DNA of 64,000 bases from Acidimangrovimonas sediminis. GTDB lineage: Bacteria > Pseudomonadota > Alphaproteobacteria > Rhodobacterales > Rhodobacteraceae. Location of the stretch: assembly GCF_002871005.1 (NCBI RefSeq), contig NZ_PHSN01000004.1:248001-312000 (forward strand), read 5' to 3'. Below the pieces are notes generated by a model. That model had not been told where the DNA came from. It saw only the letters and a program-made list of their open reading frames with translations, and ran no database searches. Position 1 is the stretch's first letter. Each line of letters begins with the position of its first letter. The position numbers were made by a program, and so were the translations under genes. This document shows, piece by piece, positions 1 through 7,262 of the stretch.

Positions 1-575
1 GGGTTGGCAAGGTCGTAGGGCTCCACCTCGCGCATCTCGATGGGCGAATCGCGCAGGAAATCGTCACGCCGCTTGCGGGCATAGTCGGACTTCAGGCTCT
101 CGGCGAGCTTGGCCCGCGTCTCGGCCCGGCTCGGCAGGGTTTCCGGATCGGGCAGGCTCTCGGGCATCGGGTGCTGGTGAAGCGGGCTCTCCTCCTCGAT
201 GTGGAACGAGGCGGCAAGGTTGAAGATCTGCCGCCCGTGCTGGATGGCGATGACCCGGCGGGTGGTGAATGACCCGCCGTCGCGGGCGCGGTCGACCTCG
301 TAGATCACCGGGATCTCGGGATCGCCGGGGCGGATGAAATAGGCGTGAAGCGAGTGGCAGGCCCGGTCCTCGACCGTGTGATAGGCCGCCGCCAGCGCCT
401 GCGAGATCACCTGGCCGCCGAAGATCCGCTTCGACGTCTCGCCCCCCGATCCGCGCCCGCGGAAAAGGTTGATCTCCAGCGGCTCGATGTTGAGCAGATC
501 GAGCAGCGTGTCGATCGGGTCCATCTCGGCCGGATCCTTGGCTGCGGGGGGAAACGTCGGGTCGGGTGTGGGCAT
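1..575 (-). CDS. tesB: Acyl-CoA thioesterase II (5' part of gene)
   Basis: The minus strand reads open from an ATG at 575 to the window edge, giving the first 191 residues; the C-terminus lies outside. The protein begins MPTPDPTFPP and contains the TesB hot-dog signatures IFGGQVISQALAAAY (about residues 42-56) and SLHAYFIRPGD (about 65-75), followed by a double-basic TRRVIAIQHGRQIFN segment. TesB hydrolyses medium- and long-chain acyl-CoA to fatty acid and CoA in the cytoplasm. The start is supported by AGGAG about nine bases upstream. The catalytic Asp/Gln of the second hot-dog repeat is outside the window. It diverges from an acyl-CoA synthetase, so the two may balance acyl-CoA pools. Confidence 0.9.
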   Translation of the reverse strand, partial: MPTPDPTFPPAAKDPAEMDPIDTLLDLLNIEPLEINLFRGRGSGGETSKRIFGGQVISQALAAAYHTVEDRACHSLHAYFIRPGDPEIPVIYEVDRARDGGSFTTRRVIAIQHGRQIFNLAASFHIEEESPLHQHPMPESLPDPETLPSRAETRAKLAESLKSDYARKRRDDFLRDSPIEMREVEPYDLAN

Positions 576-602
576 CGGCGAACTCCTGCTGCGCTCCCAT
601 CT

Positions 603-677
603 CACTGGGGTCAGTTTGTCTGGGATCAGTTAGTCTGGGGCCGGTTTATCTGGGGCCAGCTCATCTGGGGCCAAGTT
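603..677. repeat. Five tandem copies of a 15-bp unit
   Basis: Five consecutive, slightly diverged 15-bp units with consensus RTCTGGGGCCAGTTT begin at 603, 618, 633, 648 and 663. They fill the middle of the 296-bp gap between the divergent tesB and acyl-CoA synthetase starts. The period of 15 would keep any frame open, but no ribosome-binding site opens a gene across them. Phase with the helix (about 1.4 turns) does not suggest a simple activator array. Confidence 0.85.
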
Positions 678-871
678 ATAGGATCGCACCGGCGCGCGGC
701 AACGCATGGCTGCTACCCGCGCAAACCCGCGCAAACCACTGTGGCCGGTGGGTGCTGGAACGCAGGCATCGGAACGGCGCAACCGCAGGGCGACGCGACG
801 GCCGGCTTGACCCGGGGCAGGGCGCGCGCCAGTTTCCGCAGAGCGAAAGGCGGTTTCGGGGAGGAGACGCG

Positions 872-2590
872 ATGCGCGAACGGAGGATCGGAAACACCCG
901 GCACCATGCTGTCTGGCCGCCGGGGGTGCCACACCGGCTGACCCTGCCGGAGCGGTCGGTCGCCGCGAACCTCGAGGAGACGGCGGCGCGGCGCCCCGAT
1001 GCGCCGGCGATCCACTACCACGGCCGAACCACGACCTACCGGGAGCTGAACGCCCAGGCGCGGGCGCTGGCCGGCTGGCTTCGGTCGCGCGGGGTGGAGA
1101 AGGGCGATAGGGTGCTCCTTTACCTTCAGAACTCGCCGCAATTCGTGGCGGCCTATTACGGCATCCTGAGGGCCGATGCCGTCGTGGTGCCGGTCAACCC
1201 GATGAACCGCACGGCGGAGCTTTCCCACCTCGTTGCCGATACCGGGGCGCAGGTGGCGGTCGCCGGGCAGGATCTGCTCGACCACCTGGTGCCGTGTCTG
1301 GTGCAGGGGCAGGGGCAGGGGGTGGAACAGAAGCCAGAGCAGGGGCTGCGGGACATCGTGGCGGTGGCCTATGCCGATGCCGCCGATCCCGGCTTTCCCC
1401 ATCCGTTGCCGCCCCCGCTCGACCAGCCCGGGCGCGCCGATTATGGCCCCGGCATCACCCCTTGGGCCGCGGCGCTGGCCGAGGGGCGGGTGCCCGGCCC
1501 GATTGCGGCCGCGCCAGACGATCTGGCCGTCATACCCTACAGCTCCGGCTCGACGGGTCACCCCAAGGGCTGCATGCATTCGCACCGCACGCTGATGGTG
1601 ACGCTGGTCGGAAGCCTTGCCTGGAACCCGCCGCGCCCCGGCAGCGAGGAGAAGCCCACGCTGGTGTCGTTGCCGCTGTTCCACGTCACGGGCATGCAGA
1701 ATTCGATGAACGCACCGGTCTTCGCAGGCCAGCCGATGGTGATGATGTCGCGTTGGGACAGGCGCCTCGCCGCCGAGCTGATCGCGCGCTACCGGGTCGG
1801 GCGCTGGCGCTCGATCTCGACCATGGCGATCGACCTGGTGAACGACCCCGAGGTGGAACGCTACGACCTGTCCAGCCTCGACGCGATCGGCGGGGGCGGG
1901 GCGGCGATGCCGGAACCTGTCGCACGGCGGCTGAAGGCGTTGACCGGGCTGGATTACGTCGAGGGCTACGGCATGTCCGAAACGATGGCGGGGACGCATA
2001 TCAATCCCCCCCAGGCGGCGCGGCGGCATTGCCTGGGCATCCCGGTGTTCGAGGTGGATTCGCGGATCGTCGACCCCGAGACCGGGGCCGAACTGCCGCC
2101 CGGCGCGGTCGGCGAGATCGTGATCGACGCGCCGCAGAACTTCCTTGGATACTGGAATGCACCCGAGGCCACGAAGGCCGCGTTCCTGGGGCTGGACGGG
2201 CGCGACTTCCTGCGCACCGGGGATATCGGGACGATGGATGAGGCGGGATATTTCTATATCACCGACCGGCTGAAGCGGATGATCAACGCCTCCGGCTTCA
2301 AGGTCTGGCCGACCGAGGTCGAGGCGATGATCCACGACCATCCGCAGGTGCGCGAGGTCTGCATCACCGCGCGGCCCGATCCGCGACGGGGCGAGGCGGT
2401 GCTGGCCTGGGTCGTGGCGGAGGAGGGGCTTGAGGCGGACGCGCTCAGATCCTGGTGCCGCGACCGGATGTCGGCTTACAAGGTCCCGTCCGACATACGC
2501 TTTCTCGACGCGCTGCCACGGTCGCCCTCGGGCAAGATGGAGTGGCGCAAGCTGCAGGAGCGGGCTTTTGCCGACCTCACCCCCTCGTGA
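872..2590 (+). CDS. AMP-dependent acyl-CoA synthetase (adenylate-forming ligase)
   Basis: This 572-residue protein should activate a carboxylic acid to acyl-AMP and then acyl-CoA in the cytoplasm. The adenylate-forming signatures are all present: P-loop SSGSTGHPKG at about 224-233, YGMSE at about 366-370, a TGD motif near 449, and the C-terminal SPSGKMEWRKL with the catalytic lysine near 556. Length fits the class I ligase family. The ATG at 872 is chosen over the longer open frame because GGGAGGAGACGCG lies just before it and homology begins shortly after. A low-complexity Gln/Gly stretch (QGQGQGVEQKPEQ, about 150) looks like a lineage insertion. The substrate is unknown; a medium- or long-chain fatty acid or an aryl acid would all fit. 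Confidence 0.85.
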   Translation: MRERRIGNTRHHAVWPPGVPHRLTLPERSVAANLEETAARRPDAPAIHYHGRTTTYRELNAQARALAGWLRSRGVEKGDRVLLYLQNSPQFVAAYYGILRADAVVVPVNPMNRTAELSHLVADTGAQVAVAGQDLLDHLVPCLVQGQGQGVEQKPEQGLRDIVAVAYADAADPGFPHPLPPPLDQPGRADYGPGITPWAAALAEGRVPGPIAAAPDDLAVIPYSSGSTGHPKGCMHSHRTLMVTLVGSLAWNPPRPGSEEKPTLVSLPLFHVTGMQNSMNAPVFAGQPMVMMSRWDRRLAAELIARYRVGRWRSISTMAIDLVNDPEVERYDLSSLDAIGGGGAAMPEPVARRLKALTGLDYVEGYGMSETMAGTHINPPQAARRHCLGIPVFEVDSRIVDPETGAELPPGAVGEIVIDAPQNFLGYWNAPEATKAAFLGLDGRDFLRTGDIGTMDEAGYFYITDRLKRMINASGFKVWPTEVEAMIHDHPQVREVCITARPDPRRGEAVLAWVVAEEGLEADALRSWCRDRMSAYKVPSDIRFLDALPRSPSGKMEWRKLQERAFADLTPS

Positions 2591-2680
2591 TCGGGGGCGC
2601 GCTCCGGGCCACCGCCCGGGGGGTGACAGCAGCGCGACAGGCGTTACCTTGGCGCCTTGCGGCAGTGACAGGAGGATTGC

Positions 2681-3415
2681 ATGGCCGGAGAGGAGATCAA
2701 GATCATCACCGCGGACGGCACCGTGCCGGCCCGGGTGTTCGGCCCCAAGGGTACGCCGGGGATCGTGCTCTACATGGATATCTTCGGCCCGCGCGAGGCG
2801 CTCTGGGAGATGGCCGAGCGGATCGGCAGCTGGGGCTACCGCGTGCTGGTGCCCGACCTGTTCTACCGCATCGGCGCCTACGGTCCGTTCGACGCGGCCA
2901 CCGCGTTCCAGGACGAGGCGAAGAAGAAGGAGCTCTTCGCGCTGAAGAATGCGACCCCGCCGTCGCTTGTGGCCGAGGATACCGGCGCCTTTCTCGACGC
3001 GCTGGTGGCGCATGGCGCGACCGCGCCGTTCGGGGCGGTGGGCTATTGCATGGGCGGCCCCTGCGCCCTTGTCGCGGCCGCCGCCTACCCGGTGCGCATC
3101 GTCGTCGCGGCCAGTCTGCACGGCGGCAACCTCGCCTCGGAGGACGAGGACAGCCCGCACCATCTGGCGGACCGGATGAAGGCCCTGATCTACGTCGGCA
3201 CCGCCGAGGACGACCACAGCTTTCCGCCCGAGCAATCCGGCCGGCTGGCCCTTGCACTGCGGACCGCGAAGACCGACCACATCATCGAAAATTATCCTGG
3301 AACCACGCATGGTTGGTGCGTCGCCGACCATGGCGCCTACCACCGCGACGGGGCAGAGCGGCACTGGCGCCGCCTGGCGCAACTTTTCGCCGAAAAGTTG
3401 TATCCCGAGGGATGA
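2681..3415 (+). CDS. Dienelactone hydrolase family protein
   Basis: A 244-residue alpha/beta hydrolase. The nucleophile is Cys123 in GYCMGG, with Asp177 or Asp178 (EDDHSF) and His210 (HGWCV) completing the Cys-Asp-His triad typical of dienelactone hydrolase rather than of serine esterases. Classical members open the lactone ring of 4-carboxymethylenebut-2-en-4-olide in catechol degradation, but many family members have other small lactone or ester substrates, and no other aromatic-ring genes are nearby. A strong GACAGGAGGATTGC precedes the ATG. It follows the acyl-CoA synthetase by 90 bp on the same strand. Confidence 0.88.
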   Translation: MAGEEIKIITADGTVPARVFGPKGTPGIVLYMDIFGPREALWEMAERIGSWGYRVLVPDLFYRIGAYGPFDAATAFQDEAKKKELFALKNATPPSLVAEDTGAFLDALVAHGATAPFGAVGYCMGGPCALVAAAAYPVRIVVAASLHGGNLASEDEDSPHHLADRMKALIYVGTAEDDHSFPPEQSGRLALALRTAKTDHIIENYPGTTHGWCVADHGAYHRDGAERHWRRLAQLFAEKLYPEG

Positions 3416-3474
3416 CTTGGCGCGAATCTCTGGTATGTTCGCACGGGTGGGGGCTCTGACCCGGAGGTCGAGCC

Positions 3475-3870
3475 ATGGGCAGATCTAAGACTGACAGGAT
3501 CTTCCTGTTCGCAGTCCTGTGTTTTGCCAGCTTCCTGTTGTACGAGGGACGGCTTCAGCTTGTGGCGCTGATGCTGATGATGCCGCTTTTCTACCGGGTG
3601 GTGATCATCGTGGCCGACGTGTTCTGGACGAGCTTCACCGGCCAGCCGCTGGTGCGGGCGCGCCCCGAGGGCGGGCGTGAGGCCGGGAAGGACGACGGCG
3701 GCGACCCGTCCGGGATCGGGCCGTTCAGCCGGCTGTCGAACCTGCCCGCGCCGCTGCGCTCCGCCGCGCCGCGGCGGGTCGACCTGTTCTCGGATCAGCG
3801 GGGCGACATTCGCCTGCCGCCGCAAAGCGCGCGGCTTCGGGCACTGAAGAAGCGGCTGGGGTATCTCTGA
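3475..3870 (+). CDS. Small membrane protein of unknown function
   Basis: A 131-residue frame starting after GGAGGTCGAGCC. Residues about 8-25 and 28-52 form two closely spaced hydrophobic segments with a single short loop, so the protein is predicted to be a membrane hairpin with a basic cytoplasmic tail rich in Arg, Pro and Gly. I recognise no family. It ends before a strong hairpin that separates it from the convergent nucleotidase. Support comes from the ribosome-binding site, hydrophobic pattern and placement; no homology is claimed. Confidence 0.6.
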   Translation: MGRSKTDRIFLFAVLCFASFLLYEGRLQLVALMLMMPLFYRVVIIVADVFWTSFTGQPLVRARPEGGREAGKDDGGDPSGIGPFSRLSNLPAPLRSAAPRRVDLFSDQRGDIRLPPQSARLRALKKRLGYL

Positions 3871-3921
3871 CCGCCCGCGCCGGGATTTCCGGCGGACAGT
3901 GCGAGAGACAGTGCCATGCAA

Positions 3922-3947
3922 AAGGGCGGACCCGGAGGTCCGCCCTT
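3922..3947. terminator. Bidirectional hairpin terminator
   Basis: A perfect 11-bp stem (AAGGGCGGACC against GGTCCGCCCTT) with a 4-base CGGA loop sits between two convergent genes. Read on the minus strand it is followed by a run of T, so it can end the nucleotidase transcript; on the plus strand the tail is TTCGTC. Confidence 0.75.
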
Positions 3948-3974
3948 CGTCATCTCCGGGCTGCTGTGCCGGGC

Positions 3975-5495
3975 TCAGCTGCCCAGCTTCTTGATCCGGC
4001 CGTCGGGCGCCGCCTTCACCTGTTTCTCCTTCTCGATATAGGTGATCACGTCGTTCGCCATCAGGTTGCCATTGCCCGCGTTCACCGTGACCTTGCCGCC
4101 GCCGAGCGCGGTGTAGCCGTCGCCGCCGTCCAGCATGTAGTCGTTGGTCGCGACCGAGTAGACCTTGTCGCGGTCGAGCGGCTGGCCGGCGATCGTCACC
4201 TCGCTCACCCGTGTGCCGGGCTTGGCCGAGGGGTCCCAGATCACCTTCATGCCCGCGACCTGCGGAAAGCGGCCGGCGCCGTCCTCGACCTGGCTGAAGC
4301 CGTTCTCGAGCGCGGCCAGAAGCTGGCTGCCCGGGATCTCGGTCACCACGGTCTTGTTGCCGAAGGGCAGTTCGGTCAGCACGTCCTTGCGCGTCAACGT
4401 GGCGCCCGCATCATAGGTGCGGTCACCGCGGATGCCGCCGCCGTTGATCAGCACGACATCGGCCTTGGTCGCGTCGAGAAGTGCGTCGGCGATCAGGTCG
4501 CCCATGGAGCTTTCCTGCGTCCGCACCACGTTGCGGCGCGAGTCGAGGCTGTGTTCGGTCACACCGATCTTCTGACCCAGCGTCTTGTCGAGCTCGGCCT
4601 TGAAGCCTTTCACCAGCTTTTCCGATTCCGGGTCGGGGGTGACGTCGGCGGTGTCGATCCAGCGGAAGTTCGGCACCCATTTGACCTTGCGCTTGCCGTC
4701 CTTCTCGGTGACGTCGACGGTCAGGTCCAGGGGCTGCAGGTAACGCGCGTCGATCGAGGTTTCGACGTAGGCGGTGATGCCGTCGTAGAACATGCCGTTG
4801 ACGTGGTCGTCGCCCGACATGATGACGTCGAACGCCTTGGAGGCGATCAGCGCGCGGTCGTTGGCCATGTTGGTCTGCACCACGCCGATCACCAGATCCG
4901 CGCCATCCTCGCGTGCGGACTTGGCCGCGGCGATCCCGGTCTCGACCGTGCCCTGGAACTTCAGGTCACCCGTATCCGCCACCTCGGGCGATGTGTCCTG
5001 CGCGACCGGGATCAGGGCGATCTTCAACCCGGCGACCGTCTTGGTCATGACCCCGCCGAGGCCGTCGATCCTGGACCCGTCGGCCTGGGTGATGTTGATC
5101 GCGGCCCAGGGGTATTTAGAGGCCTTCATCTTGGCGTAGAAGTTCGCCGGGCCGAAGTCGAATTCGTGGTTGCCGGGCACCGCGATGTCGAAGGGCACCA
5201 GGTTGGTCAGGTCGATCGTGTTCTGCCCCTTGTCGATCCCCGAAAGCAGCGAGGGAGAGAGCATGTCGCCGTCGAAGACGTAAAGCGTGTTGGGGTTCTT
5301 TGCCTTCTCGTCCTTCGCGACCGCGTTCAGCCGGGCAAAGCCGCCGCGGTGCCCGTCGCCGTCGAAGTTGTAGATGTCGCCGACGCCGAGGATGGTCAGC
5401 TTGACCTGCTCGGCTGCCACCGGCGCGGGCGCGAGCGCGCCAAGCGCCGCGGCACCGAGGAGGGCGGCGGTCAGCCGGGGTCTGGTACGGATCAT
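3975..5495 (-). CDS. Secreted 5'-nucleotidase-type metallophosphatase
   Basis: The 506-residue protein starts MIRTRPRLTAALLGAAALGA, a signal peptide ending near AAEQ, so it acts in the periplasm. It has the two-domain UshA architecture: an N-terminal calcineurin-like domain with GVGDIYNFD, a DGDML motif, GNHEFDFG near residue 127, and GDDHVN where UshA has GHTH; and a C-terminal domain with NGGGIRGD and NDYMLDGGDGY, which stacks the nucleobase. It probably removes phosphate from extracellular nucleotides. The changed first motif and GDDH in place of GHxH suggest a divergent subfamily. The start at 5495 follows AGGGAG; the longer open frame upstream lacks a plausible start. Confidence 0.88.
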   Translation of the reverse strand: MIRTRPRLTAALLGAAALGALAPAPVAAEQVKLTILGVGDIYNFDGDGHRGGFARLNAVAKDEKAKNPNTLYVFDGDMLSPSLLSGIDKGQNTIDLTNLVPFDIAVPGNHEFDFGPANFYAKMKASKYPWAAINITQADGSRIDGLGGVMTKTVAGLKIALIPVAQDTSPEVADTGDLKFQGTVETGIAAAKSAREDGADLVIGVVQTNMANDRALIASKAFDVIMSGDDHVNGMFYDGITAYVETSIDARYLQPLDLTVDVTEKDGKRKVKWVPNFRWIDTADVTPDPESEKLVKGFKAELDKTLGQKIGVTEHSLDSRRNVVRTQESSMGDLIADALLDATKADVVLINGGGIRGDRTYDAGATLTRKDVLTELPFGNKTVVTEIPGSQLLAALENGFSQVEDGAGRFPQVAGMKVIWDPSAKPGTRVSEVTIAGQPLDRDKVYSVATNDYMLDGGDGYTALGGGKVTVNAGNGNLMANDVITYIEKEKQVKAAPDGRIKKLGS

Positions 5496-5653
5496 GAGGT
5501 CACTCCCTGATATGTTGGGTCCGGCGGCCCCTTGTGTGGCACCGTTCGCCGCCGGGAACGGGGCGGTGGCGCCGGGGACCTTGTTTCCTGCATAACGGTT
5601 TCGTGAGACCCGGCAAGCCCCTTGTCGCAGCGCCGTGTGACAGCGCGACGACG

Positions 5654-5689
5654 CCGTGATCTTCACCGTGATCTCAACGGTGATCGACA
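5654..5689. repeat. Three tandem 12-bp repeats
   Basis: CCGTGATCTTCA, CCGTGATCTCAA and CGGTGATCGACA follow one another without gaps, sharing the core GTGATC. They lie about 160 bp upstream of the nucleotidase start on the minus strand. The spacing does not match the 11-bp period of PhoB boxes. Confidence 0.7.
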
Positions 5690-6144
5690 CCCTGACCGGG
5701 GCGGGGTGGCAGGGGCACGGCCGGCCCGGGCGTCCCGTCACCGGATGCGCCGCTGGGCTGCTGGGGGGCTGCTGGGGAGACCGCCCCGCGCAGCGCGGGG
5801 ACATGGCGGGGGCCGCCCCGGGCGGGCGGACGTCTACCCCGGCGCGGGCGCAAGGGGGGAGTGGCAGCGTGCCGCATCGAATCGGCTCCGGCAAGGTCAA
5901 CCCGCTCGCGCCGGGTTGAACTCCGGCAAGATCGCATTGACATGATCGGCGGATTCTTGCCTATATTGAGCAAGGAACTTCGGATGTGAACTAAGAGGCA
6001 TTCAAGATCTGATAACGGTGGTTCCGGCCCGCGGGGCCTTTGTGTACGGGGAAAATCAGGGACAACGGGGCAGGGGCCGGCCTTGCGCGCTTTGAAACGA
6101 CTCTCATGCTGCAATGCCGCAAGTCACTTCCGCCACACAAAGAG

Positions 6145-6158
6145 TTGATCTACATCAA
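6145..6158. promoter_or_regulatory. Fnr/FnrL-type binding site upstream of cyo
   Basis: TTGATCTACATCAA is a perfect match to the FNR-family consensus TTGAT-N4-ATCAA. It sits 90 bp before the cyoA start codon. FnrL and related oxygen-responsive regulators use this site in Rhodobacteraceae to control respiratory oxidases; whether it represses or activates cyo here depends on the unmapped transcription start. Confidence 0.85.
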
Positions 6159-6247
6159 GGCGGGTGCGACATGACGCGCCTTGCGGACGCGCGCCCTGTA
6201 CACGTTTAAGAAGCCAAACTTTCCAGAAGGTAACGGAGGGACGCGCA

Positions 6248-7252
6248 ATGCGCTTGGGAGAAGAACGAACCCCATGGCGGCAGCCGGAGGCCCGGCGGTT
6301 GATCCGTCGCGCGGCCGTGCCGCTGGCGCTCGGGGCCGCGACGCTGCTGTCGGGCTGCGTTCACGGCGACAACGGGTTCATGGATCCCCAGGGGTTCGTC
6401 GCCGCAGAGCAGCATGAACATTTCTGGCAGGTCACCTGGATCACCCTGATCGTGGTGCTGCCTGTCATCGTGGGGGTGCCGTGGCTTGCCTGGCACTATC
6501 GCTATTCCAACAAGAAGGCGACGTATCGCCCGCACTGGGACTTCAACCACGCCCTCGAATGGGTGATGTGGCTTGTTCCGGTCGCGATCATCGTCGTGCT
6601 GTCCACGCTTCTGTGGATCGATACGCACAAGCTTGACCCCTATCGTCCGATCGCCTCGGAAAAGGCGCCGCTCCGGGTGCAGGTCGTCGGCCTCGACTGG
6701 AAATGGCTGTTCATCTATCCCGACTACCATGTCGCGACGGTGGGCCAGCTGGTGTTCCCGCAGGACCGCCCCGTCAGCATGACGCTGACCTCCGATACGG
6801 TGATGCAGTCGTTCACGGTGCCCGCGCTGGTCGGCCAGATCTACGTGATGCCGGGCATGGTGACCAAGCTCAACATGAACGCCTTCAAGACCGGCAAGTG
6901 GGACGGCATGAACACCCAGTACAACGGCGACGGCTTCCACGAGCAGCACTTCGTCGCGCAGGCGGTGTCGCCCGACGACTTCAAGGCCTGGGTGACCAAG
7001 GTGCAGGGCGACGGCGTCGCGATGAACCAGATGGGCTATTCCAAGCTGTCGCAGAGCTCGACCCCCGAGCAGGTTCACAAGACCTTTGCCAGCACGGCGA
7101 TGCCCGATGGCGTGACGTGGTTCAACAACGTCGCTCCCGGCTTCTTCAACCAGATCGTCAACCGGTACATGAACGGCAAGCCGGTGACGCGCGAACAACA
7201 GCCCGGCTCGGTTGCGTACAACGCCCGCATGGGCACCGCGAAGACAGAGTGA
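6248..7252 (+). CDS. cyoA: Cytochrome bo3 ubiquinol oxidase subunit II
   Basis: A 334-residue lipoprotein: a lipobox LLSGC places the lipidated cysteine at about residue 37 after an unusually long basic n-region, followed by two membrane spans (about 58-80 and 105-125) and a periplasmic cupredoxin domain beginning at VVGLDWKWLFIYPD. As expected for a quinol oxidase rather than a cytochrome c oxidase, the CuA ligands are missing. It is the first gene of cyoABCD and starts after ACGGAGGGACGCGCA. The complex oxidises quinol, reduces O2 to water and pumps protons. Confidence 0.95.
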   Translation: MRLGEERTPWRQPEARRLIRRAAVPLALGAATLLSGCVHGDNGFMDPQGFVAAEQHEHFWQVTWITLIVVLPVIVGVPWLAWHYRYSNKKATYRPHWDFNHALEWVMWLVPVAIIVVLSTLLWIDTHKLDPYRPIASEKAPLRVQVVGLDWKWLFIYPDYHVATVGQLVFPQDRPVSMTLTSDTVMQSFTVPALVGQIYVMPGMVTKLNMNAFKTGKWDGMNTQYNGDGFHEQHFVAQAVSPDDFKAWVTKVQGDGVAMNQMGYSKLSQSSTPEQVHKTFASTAMPDGVTWFNNVAPGFFNQIVNRYMNGKPVTREQQPGSVAYNARMGTAKTE

Positions 7253-7262
7253 GGATTGCAGT

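Larger units (their letters stand above)
5496..6247. other. 752-bp gap between nucleotidase and cyo operon
   Basis: No convincing gene is seen. It holds a three-copy 12-bp repeat (5654-5689), a GC-rich middle with short inverted repeats, a TTGACA at 5937-5942 paired with TATATT at 5962-5967 (19-bp spacer, longer than ideal) that could start a long cyo leader, and the Fnr-type box at 6145-6158. Short open frames here on both strands lack ribosome-binding sites and coding bias. Confidence 0.6.

Noticed and set aside
713-3382. An 889-codon open frame on the minus strand across the acyl-CoA synthetase and hydrolase genes
   Set aside because: It is antisense to two genes with clear catalytic motifs; in GC-rich DNA the antisense frame stays open because stop codons are rare. 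Its translation is rich in Arg, Gly and His with no domain.
5937-5967. TTGACA/TATATT pair as the cyo promoter
   Set aside because: The -35 is perfect but the 19-bp spacer is poor and the start would lie 270 bp before cyoA, so it is mentioned but not listed as a promoter feature.
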